Assembly (NCBI GenBank): GCA_026419775.2 | Contig: JAOPGA020000363.1 | Span: 1 to 25,277, forward strand | DNA from: Acrasis kona | Lineage: Eukaryota > Heterolobosea > Eutetramitea > Acrasida > Acrasidae | Direction of reading: 5' to 3' | DNA length: 25,277 bases | Shown: piece by piece, positions 8,142 through 17,800 of the stretch | Position numbering within the stretch: the stretch's first letter is position 1 | Layout: each line of letters begins with the position of its first letter | The notes under the pieces: model-generated | What the model was told of the DNA's origin: nothing | What the model saw: the letters and a program-made list of their open reading frames with translations, nothing else | The model's database searches: none | Translations under genes and position numbers: made by a program

Positions 8142-10300
8142 GTCGATTTTAAAATTCTAGATACATATATTTGAGCTTCTTAAGCATGCTATATCATAAA
8201 AAAATCAAATTTACACAAGTTTTGACAGAAATTTATTTTTGATTTTTTTCTAGGGCAATATGGGTCAAAATTCTAAATATACATTTCGGGAGTTTTCGTC
8301 CCTTGCTTTACAACTTTACCTTTTATTAAGTGAAAGTCGATTCTTAAATTCCCGATACGAATATTTATGCTTCCTAAGCATGATAGCTCAAGAAACAATC
8401 AAAAATTGTTAAGCTTGGGTTTGAGTCGTAATTAATTTTTAATTTTTTCTGAAGTAATATAGGTAATGATGCTCAAATATACGTATCGGGGGTTCGTCCT
8501 TTGCTTTTCAACTTCATCTTTAGGTCAGTGGGAGTTGATTATTAAATTCACGATACGAATATTTGAGCTTCCTAAGTATAATGGCTCAGGAAAAAATCAA
8601 AAATCGTTAAGCTTGGGTTTGGGTCGAGATTGATTTTTGATTTTTTCCTGGAGTAATATAGTTTGAAATGCTCGAATATACGTAATTGGAGTTTTTGTCC
8701 CCAGGTTTTCAACTTCACCTTTGAGTCAGTAAGAGTTAATTCTTAAATTCCCGATACGTATATTTGAGCTTACAAAGCATAATGGCTCAAGAAGAAATCA
8801 AAAGTCAAAAAATTTGGGTTTGTGTCAAAACCAAATTTTAATTTCTTTCCTGGGTTATATAATGTAAAACACCCAAATATACGTATTCGGAGTTTTCGAG
8901 CTTGGCTTTGCAACTTCACCCTTTGAGTCGGCGAAAGTCGTTTCATAAATTCCCGATACGTATATTTGAGCTTCCTAAGTATAATGGCTCAGGAAAAAAT
9001 CAAAAATCGTTAAGCTTGGGTTTGGGTCGAGATTTGATTTTTGATTTTTTTCTGGAGTAATATAGGTTAGAACGCTCAAATATACGTATCTGGAATTTTT
9101 TTTCTCCGGCTTTTCAACTTTACCTTTGAGCCAGCGAAAGTCGATGCTTAAATTCCCGATACGTATATTTGAGCTTCTCAAGCATAATGGCTCAGAAAAA
9201 AAAATCAAAAATCTACAAGCTTGGGTTTGAGTCGAATTTTGATTTTGATATTATCTTGATTTATAACATATAAAAGATCAAATTGTCATATCTACAAACC
9301 CAATCCCAAGTTTTTTGATTTTTAATTTTTTCATATGCTAGTACGTCTAGAAATCTCAAAAATTCGTATCGGGAATTTTAAAAGTGACCTTTGTTAACTT
9401 ATGCTGATTATAGGTATCGGGAGTATTTGTACTAGGTATCGGGAGTTTATTCAACTTTCCCTTTAAGTCAGTAAGAGTCACTTTTAAAACTCCCGATACG
9501 AATATTTGAGCTCCCTAAGCATAATGGCTCATGAAAAAATCAAAAATCAAAAAAACTTGTGTTTGGATTTTTAATTTATTATCTCGGTGAAATATAATTC
9601 GATATGCTCGAAAATAAGTATTCGTAGTTTTCGACCCTCGCAATTTTAACTTCACTTTAGAGTCAGTGAAAATCGATTCTAAAATTCCCGATACGAATAT
9701 TTAAGCTTCCTAAGCACAATGGCTCGAGAAAAAAAAATCAAAATACAAAAAACTTAAATTTATGTCGAATTTTTCTTTATTTTTTCTGGATTTAATATAG
9801 GTTAAAACGCTTAAATATAGGTATCTGGAATTTCCGTCCCCAGCTTTTCAACTTCACCTTTTAGTCAGTAAGAGTAACTTTTAAAATTTCCGATACGAAT
9901 ATTTAAGCTTCCTAGGCATAACAGCTCAAGAAAAATTAAAAAATCAAAAAGTTTAGGTTTGCCTTTAAACCGTTTATTTATATTTTTGTGAAATAATATA
10001 GGTCAAAAATCAAAAATCAAAAAGTTTGGGTTTGTGTCAAAATCAAATTTTTTCTTGAGAGAATATAAGTTAAGATGCTCAAATTTTCGTATCAAGAGTT
10101 TCCGTTACTGAGTTTTCAACTTCGTCTTTGAGTCAACAGTCGATTCTTAAACTCCCAATACGAACATCTGAGCATTCTAAGGGATCTAGCTTTAGAAAAA
10201 AATCAAACATTGTCAAGCTTGGATTTGGGTTTGGGTTTGGAATATCTAGGTACAAAAACTCCCGATACCTATATTCGAGCATTCTGATCTAAATTACTCC
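8120..10300. repeat. degenerate ~200-bp tandem array of hairpin-forming units
   Basis: The core word CGATACG recurs at 8353, 8551, 8752, 8954, 9157, 9494, 9689 and 9891, giving a period of 195-203 bp with one 337-bp irregularity; a weaker copy lies near 10156. Each unit has two nested inverted pairs. In the unit at 8956 the outer arms are 8956-8971 and 9074-9089 (16 bp perfect) and the inner arms 8991-9008 and 9036-9053 (nearly perfect), leaving a loop of ~27 nt around AAGCTTGGGTTTGGG. There are no genes; open frames here are repeat artefacts. It could be a foldback-element end, satellite DNA or a source of hairpin RNA. Confidence 0.85.
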
Positions 10301-10338
10301 AAAAAATTCAAAAATTAATATCGTCCTAAGCTTAAACT

Positions 10339-10803
10339 TTGCTAATGATAATTCAATATTCGTTTTTGAAGTTTTTCTGCTCAGCTCCGGAAATGTTGGA
10401 GTTGAAACAACAAATCAAAGGAATAGTCGCCACCCAGAGTGAGATTAAAAGCACGGTGAACAGTTTCAAGGGAGAGATGAATGATATCAAGAAACGCCAG
10501 ACCACCCTGGAAGATCAACACAGCTCGGTACTTGCGAAAGTCAAGCCTTTGAAAAGCGACATCGCAGAACTCAAGGCCCTTCTCCTGCAGCTGCCGCTGC
10601 ATCTACCCCCACCAAAAAGAGACTCTGCCGCCCAAGAGAATTATGAGAACTACTTATCATTCAAAAATGATAACAGAAACTTATACCCCCTCCTTCCAAA
10701 TCTCAATCAAGAATGTATCTCGAAGCAAACAAATCAAATTCCTCAATTGAACTGCCTATATTGCAAGCTTCTTGAAACAGCACAGAATCTATTGACAAAC
10801 TGA
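10339..10803 (+). CDS. coiled-coil protein segment, possible retroelement-type ORF1
   Basis: Residues from about 15 to 90 form a regular heptad coiled coil (EIKSTVNSFKGEMNDIKKRQ and following), then a Pro-rich patch (LPLHLPPPKRD). The coiled-coil part (about 10380-10620) is noticeably GC-richer than the flanking DNA. Such coiled coils are typical of ORF1/Gag-like proteins of LINEs but also occur elsewhere. After about 10690 another frame looks more coding-like and leads, through one TGA at 10773-10775, directly into the next transposase-like frame, so a frameshift near 10690 is likely. The frame as read stops at TGA 10801-10803, which overlaps the next ATG by one base. Confidence 0.45.
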   Translation: MLMIIQYSFLKFFCSAPEMLELKQQIKGIVATQSEIKSTVNSFKGEMNDIKKRQTTLEDQHSSVLAKVKPLKSDIAELKALLLQLPLHLPPPKRDSAAQENYENYLSFKNDNRNLYPLLPNLNQECISKQTNQIPQLNCLYCKLLETAQNLLTN

Positions 10804-11936
10804 TGAAAGTTAATTTACCTGGCCTACAATTCTGTTATAAAGCTAATTTACCAAAATTAACTATTATTATCGGTGGGGATGGTTTTCAAAAAACTAAATA
10901 TAGCAAAGAGAACAATGTTATAGGGATTTATATGAAGATATGCAACTTTAAAAAGGAATATTTTTCAAAAGCAACAAACAACTTTGTACTGCAGTTAGAG
11001 GAGTTTGAAAAAAATGGACTTATTCTTAATGGCCAACTCTATGCTGTGGATGCTCATTTTGTTGGAGATATGAAATTCCTTCAAGCGACACTAGGTGTCT
11101 CTTCTAATAAAGATAAGCACTGGTGTATTCGTTGTGATCATAAAGGCAAAGAATTATTTGATAACAAGGAACGACATCCTCAAACAATTGCTTTTATGTT
11201 GGAGAAGTTTTTATTAGAGAACAAGCACAAACCAGCAGCTTACCAAAACCATCTACCTATATCCAAATTCTTCTCTACGTTAAAATATCATTTTGATCCC
11301 CTTTACTTCAGTTTGTCAATGTTAAAGTCCTTGTTGAAGTTTATTGTTAGCAGAGGTTCTAAAATTAATGAAACTAAAGATTTTCTACAACAAAAGCAGT
11401 ATCTGGATGAAGTTATTAACGAGACAACATCAGATGTTAGAAGAAAGGAACTCTATTTGATTCTCAAGATCACAAAATCTAAAAAAGACAGTGCTAAATT
11501 AAACGCTGCCATCAGTATGTTACAGTCAATTGAAGTAAAACTCCAGGCTGATCCTTTTCTCTCTGATGTTGCATTAAAAACTAAAGAGATGGATAACATC
11601 TTGGTAACTATTGAAGCACTTTTTAAAAGCTGTCATATCAATATTAGATTAATACGAGATACGCAAAATCTCAAATTCTCAGTTATTGGTTCTCAAATAC
11701 GCCCAGTTTTTCATTTAATTTTAAATAATAAAGATTTACAAATGTGGCTTGGACTAACAGATCAGGATTTGAGTGTTATAAATAATATGTACCGATTGAT
11801 CCGACTTTTCTCATACATGGTTGTCGAAAATAAAGATCTGGAGTGGTGTAGACTAAGTGCATCAAGCGTTATATCTGCCTATGTTCTAAACGGAGAAATT
11901 TTTGGTTGCAATTACTGGTTTTACAAGGTTTATTGA
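10803..11936 (+). CDS. transposase-like protein, truncated (RNase H-like core suspected)
   Basis: A 377-residue frame with two acidic motifs spaced like a DDE core: LTIIIGGDGF (Asp codon 10878-10880) and HFVGDMKFLQATLG (Asp codon 11067-11069), the latter followed by a Cys pair (WCIRC). The arrangement D .. GDxKxL..LG .. CxxC is found in transposase-like proteins common in invertebrate and fungal genomes, in the CACTA/KDZ-like group. The C-terminal half is helical. I see no clear catalytic Glu, and the frame ends exactly where the ACTGGT-rich hairpin region begins, so the 3' part appears lost or replaced. It is not a close relative of the larger transposase at 14.9-18.3 kb. Confidence 0.5.
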   Translation: MKVNLPGLQFCYKANLPKLTIIIGGDGFQKTKYSKENNVIGIYMKICNFKKEYFSKATNNFVLQLEEFEKNGLILNGQLYAVDAHFVGDMKFLQATLGVSSNKDKHWCIRCDHKGKELFDNKERHPQTIAFMLEKFLLENKHKPAAYQNHLPISKFFSTLKYHFDPLYFSLSMLKSLLKFIVSRGSKINETKDFLQQKQYLDEVINETTSDVRRKELYLILKITKSKKDSAKLNAAISMLQSIEVKLQADPFLSDVALKTKEMDNILVTIEALFKSCHINIRLIRDTQNLKFSVIGSQIRPVFHLILNNKDLQMWLGLTDQDLSVINNMYRLIRLFSYMVVENKDLEWCRLSASSVISAYVLNGEIFGCNYWFYKVY

Positions 11937-12103
11937 AATTCTGGTTGCCAATACCAGAATATTTTAAATCCAAAAAGTGAAAATTACCGGTAGCAAAACC
12001 AGTAGATACAACCGCATCCATCAGCGACCAATATTGGTCCCTTATACCAGTTATTCAAACTAGTTGATGCAACCAGTTCCATCACCAGGGCATTTAAACT
12101 AGT
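11914..12103. repeat. nested hairpins with ACTGGT/ACCAGT motifs
   Basis: ACTGGTTTT (11914-11922) pairs with AAAACCAGT (11995-12003). Inside lies a second hairpin, ATTCTGGT (11938-11945) with ACCAGAAT (11953-11960). A perfect 14-bp palindrome, GACCAATATTGGTC, follows at 12026-12039, and more ACCAGT and AAACTAGTT copies run to about 12103. This looks like a subterminal repeat region of a CACTA-like element, or a small inserted hairpin element that truncated the upstream frame. Confidence 0.5.
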
Positions 12104-12170
12104 TTGCTTGTTAGAAAAATTATACATGAAGGATGCATTCAATTCACTCAAATGTTGACATAAATGTATT

Positions 12171-12176
12171 TTTATT
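12171..12176 (-). promoter_or_regulatory. AATAAA overlapping the BRCT gene stop
   Basis: On the minus strand the last codon and stop read GAATAAAA, so the polyadenylation signal contains the TAA stop. Confidence 0.5.
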
Positions 12177-13387
12177 CGTTGTCAGAACCAGAGTCATCTG
12201 AACCAGAGCTGCTATCCGAACCGGATGCGTTGTCAGCTTCACTTTCCAAACAAACGTTGGCTTGCTTCTTCTTCAGCCGTTGTGCCTTCATGAACTCTTC
12301 AAATTCGCTTGGATCAATATCTTCTCTCTCGGCTATTGATTGCAGGGTATCGGACTTCTTTGTCCTTTTGCTCTTTGTAGTTTTGAGTGTATCTATAGAG
12401 TTTAGGAACAATAAAAGCAAGTACAAACCTGTTATAAGCCTCTGCATGCTCTTATCAAATGGCTTTTCAGATGAGTTACCATTCATCACCAAATGTGCAA
12501 GGTCTCTACGTAATTGAGCAGTAACTTGTTTTCTGAGTGTGTCACACCCCACTACAACACTTGTTGATACTCCTGAAGTCTCTATGGCATCCATGTTGGC
12601 TTGGACAGTTGATGAAACTGCACAATTCACCTTCTTGACCATTGATTCACACAACCCAAATACACCACCCCACTCATTTAAGAAATGGAGAACACCAATA
12701 GCAATCTTTGGTATACTTCGAGTTGTGTGGTCCTCTAGCATCTTGCTGAACTCCTCTCTTGTTAATATAAGGCCTACAGGTAAGTTACGTAACTACGATT
12801 TGTATTGTTACCTTTTGGACCTGCTACATCAACCGCTGACCTGTTGTGCTCATTGATCAAGTCCTGAGCATGTTTGTTCTTCTTTGACTGCTCAACAGCA
12901 AATTCTAAACGGGACTCTGCCTCAGTCTTCCTTTTCTTCTTCTTTGGTTGCTCTTCATCCTTGTTTGATTCATCTGCAATATAAAACATAATTTGGTACT
13001 TGGCTTACCTAGTTTAGGTTCATAATCTTTTGAACCAGGCAATATCTTCTTGTTGTGGATTGAATTGATAACCCAGTTATAATTTCTAAATGATATCCCA
13101 AACTCTAAGGCTTTGAACCATCTACTAGACTTGCCTGATTCAAATACAAAAAAATCTATATTGTTAGATAGTTTACCTACAATAGTTCCACCAGATGTAA
13201 GAATAGAGTCTTTGGCATTATCTAACTGATCTACATCTCCAATATCTAAATAAAAGTTATATTTGGAAAAGAGTGCTCCTGGTGTTGTTGACTTATCTCT
13301 AGATGCAGGCTCTAGACTCTCGCTGCTGCTCTGCTTGCTGCTTGCTTTTTTAGAGGTTGTTTTCTTCGTACTCTTTCTTGGTGGCAT
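12172..13387 (-). CDS. BRCT-domain protein, four exons with 35-38 bp introns
   Basis: Exons on the minus strand: 13387-13009, 12973-12812, 12773-12429, 12392-12172. All junctions are GT-AG and in phase 1; together they give 1,107 bp (368 aa). Start ATG (MPPRKSTKK). The N-terminus is Lys/Ser-rich. Residues ~40-120 read as a BRCT domain: YNFYLDIGD, SGGTIVGKL with the Gly-Gly turn, and the conserved Trp in NYNWVINSI. After it come a nuclear-signal-like KKKKRKTE, a helical middle, and an acidic Ser/Asp tail. BRCT domains bind phosphopeptides or DNA ends in repair and chromatin complexes. The third intron is 36 bp and also reads through in frame as a hydrophobic stretch (LYLLLLFL), which I take as intron. 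AATAAA overlaps the stop. Same strand as the adjacent oxygenase gene. A role in repair of transposition breaks is inference. Confidence 0.75.
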
Positions 13388-13612
13388 GTGTTTTATAATT
13401 TTAAAATTTACAGTGGGCCTTATTTATAACTTTAGGGTGAGCAGCCTATTACAATAATATTTTAAAAGCAAAAACAACACTCAAGTGAAGACCAATCAAT
13501 GTATGTAACTGAAAGAAACTGTAGGTACATGATTTATTGAAGACAACTACGAAAGATATGGTTGAGTGGAATAAATATACATTTAAAAAGAAGCATATAG
13601 TACATTAAATAT
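13388..13612. promoter_or_regulatory. intergenic spacer, probable BRCT gene promoter
   Basis: A 225-bp AT-rich gap between the end of the oxygenase gene and the start of the BRCT gene, both minus strand. It must hold the oxygenase 3' end and the BRCT promoter. On the minus strand AAATATTATT and TTATAAATAAGG (around 13416-13460) are TATA-like. No other signal is evident. Confidence 0.35.
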
Positions 13613-13618
13613 TTTATT
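13613..13618 (-). promoter_or_regulatory. AATAAA overlapping the copy-2 oxygenase stop
   Basis: The gene ends GAATAAAAT on the minus strand, so the signal overlaps the TAA stop, as in its two neighbours. Confidence 0.5.
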
Positions 13619-14723
13619 CAAAGTATGTTTTGCATTTATGAGATTTGTTGATCTTTGTTACAGTAACCTTTTTGTTTCTTTTATAAATCACATCTGCAAT
13701 CTTTGGTAAATCCTTTACTTTCTCTTCTGGATAAGGTTCCATCTCAAGTTTTATCAAAGCATCAACCAAGTTTTGACTAATTTGTGTTGATGTACCAATA
13801 CGTGTGAAATATGGAGAACATATCCCAGGTAATGTCAAGTGATAGTCTGTATTACTCCTCCAGGCCATTTCCACAATTCCATCACAATCATTTAAACATG
13901 CTGCTATACGGTACTCTGATATGCAAAATTCACCTCCTGATCCATTGAATTTATGGTGGGTTCTTGTTGCTAACTCTCCTGTTTGTTTAATTACAGGCAT
14001 AAAGATTCCAAACGACCAAGGCTGAAAGTCACTCTCAACATGCTCAGCAGAAACATATCCTTTTGATACAAATAAATTAGATGCAAAGTACTCTGACCTT
14101 TCGTTGAAGCAAAGTTGAGAAAATGATGGAACTTCCGCATCTTTTGCTGCTTCAACCATTGTGGCAAATAAATGTGGGGCAAGCAATGCAAAGCGCTTTT
14201 TATAAAAACTCTCAATGTCAGATAATTTTTCTTGGGCTCTGTTCCATTCTTCAAGCTTTGCATCATTTTTCTGTACTGAATGTGTCAGCATATATCGCCC
14301 AAGTGTCCAGCCTTTATCGTATCCGCGGCGGTAACCATGTGCCATGCACTCTCCAATGCTACCAGCAGCCTTGTGTGGACCGTTTACAGTGATGCGGTTG
14401 GATTTTGAGAACTCTTGAATTAAAAACTTGCTGACCATTTCAAACTCCTCGTAAAGGCCTAATGTATTTTTAATATCAGAGAACTCAGTGAATTTTGCAA
14501 CAAAAACTGGTTTTTTACTAACTTTATCAGTAATCAGGTTGAGGTTTTCCTTTAAAAAGTCCCAATTCTTAAATTGAGGGTTGGATTGAATGTTCGATGG
14601 AAGAGGGCCAGAGTCACCAAATACCCTAGAACCGCGTGTTCGAATGTACTCCTTCCTATTCATCCCATCTTCATTTGGAATAACTGAATCTTTTCGCTCG
14701 TGCAAGTTTATTCCGCTTCTCAT
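13614..14723 (-). CDS. 2-oxoglutarate/Fe(II) oxygenase-like protein, copy 2
   Basis: Intact single-exon gene of 369 aa from the first in-frame ATG at 14723; the frame is open further upstream but without an ATG. It aligns along most of its length with copy 1 at 4462-5373. Proposed active-site residues: HVE (His codon 14042-14040, Glu 14036-14034), distal His (13841-13839) in DYHLTLP, and Arg (13802-13800) in FTRIGTSTQ. The first metal pair is HxE instead of the HxD in copy 1; both occur in 2OG/Fe(II) oxygenases. Strand motifs FGIFMP and GGEFCISEYRIA lie between. The N-terminal ~75 residues are basic and unlike copy 1. TET/JBP-type enzymes oxidise methylated bases, and relatives hydroxylate proteins; the substrate here is unknown. 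Transcribed divergently from the transposase, with the BRCT gene downstream on the same strand. Confidence 0.62.
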   Translation of the reverse strand: MRSGINLHERKDSVIPNEDGMNRKEYIRTRGSRVFGDSGPLPSNIQSNPQFKNWDFLKENLNLITDKVSKKPVFVAKFTEFSDIKNTLGLYEEFEMVSKFLIQEFSKSNRITVNGPHKAAGSIGECMAHGYRRGYDKGWTLGRYMLTHSVQKNDAKLEEWNRAQEKLSDIESFYKKRFALLAPHLFATMVEAAKDAEVPSFSQLCFNERSEYFASNLFVSKGYVSAEHVESDFQPWSFGIFMPVIKQTGELATRTHHKFNGSGGEFCISEYRIAACLNDCDGIVEMAWRSNTDYHLTLPGICSPYFTRIGTSTQISQNLVDALIKLEMEPYPEEKVKDLPKIADVIYKRNKKVTVTKINKSHKCKTYFE

Positions 14724-14869
14724 TGATATGTGCCTTTGTTCGAGTTTTTCGAGATTCGACACTCTTTTTATTACGATACTTCATTAAACTGGCAGCCAAT
14801 TGCACAACAATCAAAGCACGATGTACACGTACACCACAGTTTAGAAGTCAAATAAAAAATATTTTTGTA
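14724..14869. promoter_or_regulatory. short bidirectional promoter region
   Basis: 146 bp separate the ATG of the minus-strand oxygenase gene from the first in-frame ATG of the plus-strand transposase gene. AT-rich TATA-like stretches face both ways (AAATAAAAAATATT just before the transposase ATG; GTAATAAAAAG on the other strand). The two genes are probably co-regulated. Confidence 0.5.
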
Positions 14870-17800
14870 ATGGAACTCATCTTAGCATTTTTGGCGGTTC
14901 TTATATTCACCCTCGTAGCATTGAATTTCAAATACCAATGTAGCCGAGGTCCATACTTTTATTGTTATAGAGTACAAAGAAGGAGAAGAGCAGTATTGAG
15001 GAGATTATTAATAGCATTTAAAATTTATCTCACAAGGGCTTCCCCTACCAGCAAGTTTCACAACACTACTGTGCATAATTGTAAACAGTGTGTAAGTAAT
15101 AACCAGCATCAAGATAACCAACTACCGGATGAGAAAATCCAGATAATAATATCAGCACCAGATTATACATTTGCCGTATCCATTTTCCCAACAACCGTAG
15201 CATCCGTTCTTTATGCAAATATTTCAGAAATAATTGGCATCAACATTGAGGATTATTACTTAACGTTCCACGGGAGAGCAATACAACCAGGAAAGCACCT
15301 CAATGAATACAACATTAATAATAATTCTACATTGGATGTAAACATACGTATACTTGGAGGAGCCAAAAAGAGAAGGTTAGAAGAAAGTAATCATAATGCG
15401 GAAGTAGTACAGACAATAGTAGAAGATATGCAAAAGTGGTCCGAAGAAGTAACCGAAATCATTGACAAGAAAAATTGGATTCAGAATGAAAGATTTGAAT
15501 ATGCGAAGGAGGTAATTAAAGAGGCTGGCTTCCGATTTTTAACTCCCTTCAATGTTCTTGAATGTAAAAGAGATGATTTGAAATCAAACAAAAAATGCGG
15601 TGGTCTGATTGTAAAAATTGATGGAGATACTCAATATATATGTATCAAATGCAAATTACCAACAAATATCTGCAACATGTGCAAAGCATTTCATCATTAC
15701 AACGAATCTAATTTAAAACGACACATGGATAATACCTTTCACAGTGGGAAATACAACAATATTAATATCACATTACCATTAGACATCATTAAATTAGATG
15801 ATGAAGGTCTTATTACAAGCTTTATAGTTATTTCTCTTATCAATGGAAGTAATACTTATTTTTTCCAAAAAGAAACTAGAGTAGAGCAACCACCAATAAA
15901 TGTAAATACTGTTATTTCTGCATCTAAAAAATGCAAATCAGATTACGGCAAGTTATATACCATGTTATCACATCCCTCAATAGATAAGTTTGATGACTTG
16001 TCTCATGATATTTACAAAAATGCAATCTCTGCTGCTAAATCTAGTATTTATACAAGAGTAAACCCCCCAAGGCAAATAGGATTTGAACCATATAAAAGTA
16101 TCTTAGAGGGTAAAAGCCATAGATACTTTCGTGAGGGTAATTTATCACATGATGGTGCTGTGGACTTGAAAATATTTCTTGCTGCATCTGGTGTAACAAA
16201 TGGCCAGGATGAAAAAAAGATTCAGAAGAAGCAATTAACGAAACAATTGAAGAAAATGAATCAGCAAATCAAAGAGAAAAAGAAGGTTATTAAACAGAAA
16301 CAATTTAGTAGTTTTAGTTCCAGCACAGATACACTACAGCTAGAAATAGAAACATTGAAGCTAGAGTTAATTGAGCAAAAGATTCAAGTAAATGAGCTGA
16401 AGTTATCTAGTTTATCTGCAACTGACTTGATTAAAGACCCTCGTCATTATACTGGACTTGAGTCTCATCCTTCTTTTCCAAGTATTTCTATTCAAGAGTA
16501 TGTAACTGAGAATAACAATAAAGTAATGCACCTGCCACTAGGCCCAAAGATTGCTCGTATCTTCAACAATGAAGATGAAGTAAAATATCTTCGATTCATT
16601 CCATCAAATACCAAAAATATTGGTCATGTTGTAGAGACTCAATATTATAAGGACTTGTTAAATCAACACTGCTCTAATGATGGAGCACTTCTCCTCCTAG
16701 TAAACTGGTTCTCTGATCATTTTAATAAGTCTCGAAATGCAGGAAAATCTAGAAAAGCATATGGAGGATATTATGACCTATGCAATAGTAGTTACAAATA
16801 TAGAAGCAAGTTAAAAAGTAAAATCTTGTACAGTGTTGGTGATAAAGACCTTACTTTACATGAATTTGTTTTAGGAGCAGTTCGTGATTTGCGAGATTTA
16901 TATAAGGGAATTATTGTATGGCACTCGTTATTGAAGAAATATGTTTTAGTTCGACCAATATTACATCTTGTTATAGCTGATCAGCCAGAACAAGATGAGG
17001 CTTGTGGTACTCAGGGTTATACTGCAACAACTGGATGCTGTCATTGCTATCGTGACCGTAGCAAATATTATGATATAGATCAAGTAGATGAGATGCGCAC
17101 AGTTGAGAAAACTGCCTCACAGATAAAGATTTTAAATAGTATAACTGATAGGATGATTTATAAGAGCATTTTAAAAACAGTTTCAATTCGGTGTCGATTT
17201 AATAGTTTCTGGCTATTGTCAACAGCTCCTTTCAACTTTGATATTCACCTTTGTAGTCCAGGTGATATATTCCACATTGAAGTTCTTGGGAATTTCTCAA
17301 AGCATCACATTGAGCTATTGGTTAATAACAAGGTTATAGATGAGGATACAGTTGATAAACAAATGAAGAAGTTGAAATTCAAGTCAACAATGAAATTAAA
17401 TTTATTTTCTGAGAGAGGCAATTGAGATGGAGATGACTGGTCAGATTTTATTTGCTTGTCTCCGTTAATTTTTGAATCAATACTTTCTGAGAGTCACTTT
17501 AAGTGTCTAATGGATCATCTTCTTTATTATCGGATATTATATAATTCTATTCTGAGTAAGGAAGATATTGAATTTGCTCGAACTGTACACAGACGTTATG
17601 CAACACAGTACATAAAGTTATTTGGGAAGGATGCTGCCAACCACATCAAGTTTCATACTATCCAACATATGTTTAATGAAGCTATCAAGTTTGGCCCACC
17701 ATGTACTTACCATACAAAGCCATTTGAGCATTATCATGTCCCTATGAAGAAATTGGCAGGTCAGTCAACTTCTACAGGGGTAGAGTATGCCACAAAAGTC

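Noticed and set aside
8120-10300. CRISPR-like array
   Set aside because: The ~200-bp unit is repeated as a whole with internal inverted pairs; there are no short repeats with unique spacers, and the context is eukaryotic.
13991-14392. Other-frame open stretches within the copy-2 oxygenase gene
   Set aside because: They are shadows of the conserved oxygenase frame, which is supported by its paralogue.
14724-14762. Upstream extension of the copy-2 oxygenase to a GTG at 14762
   Set aside because: GTG starts are not expected in a eukaryotic nuclear gene; the first in-frame ATG is at 14723.
14723-14869. Upstream extension of the transposase to a TTG at 14723
   Set aside because: No ATG exists before 14870, and the extension runs through the promoter and over the oxygenase start.
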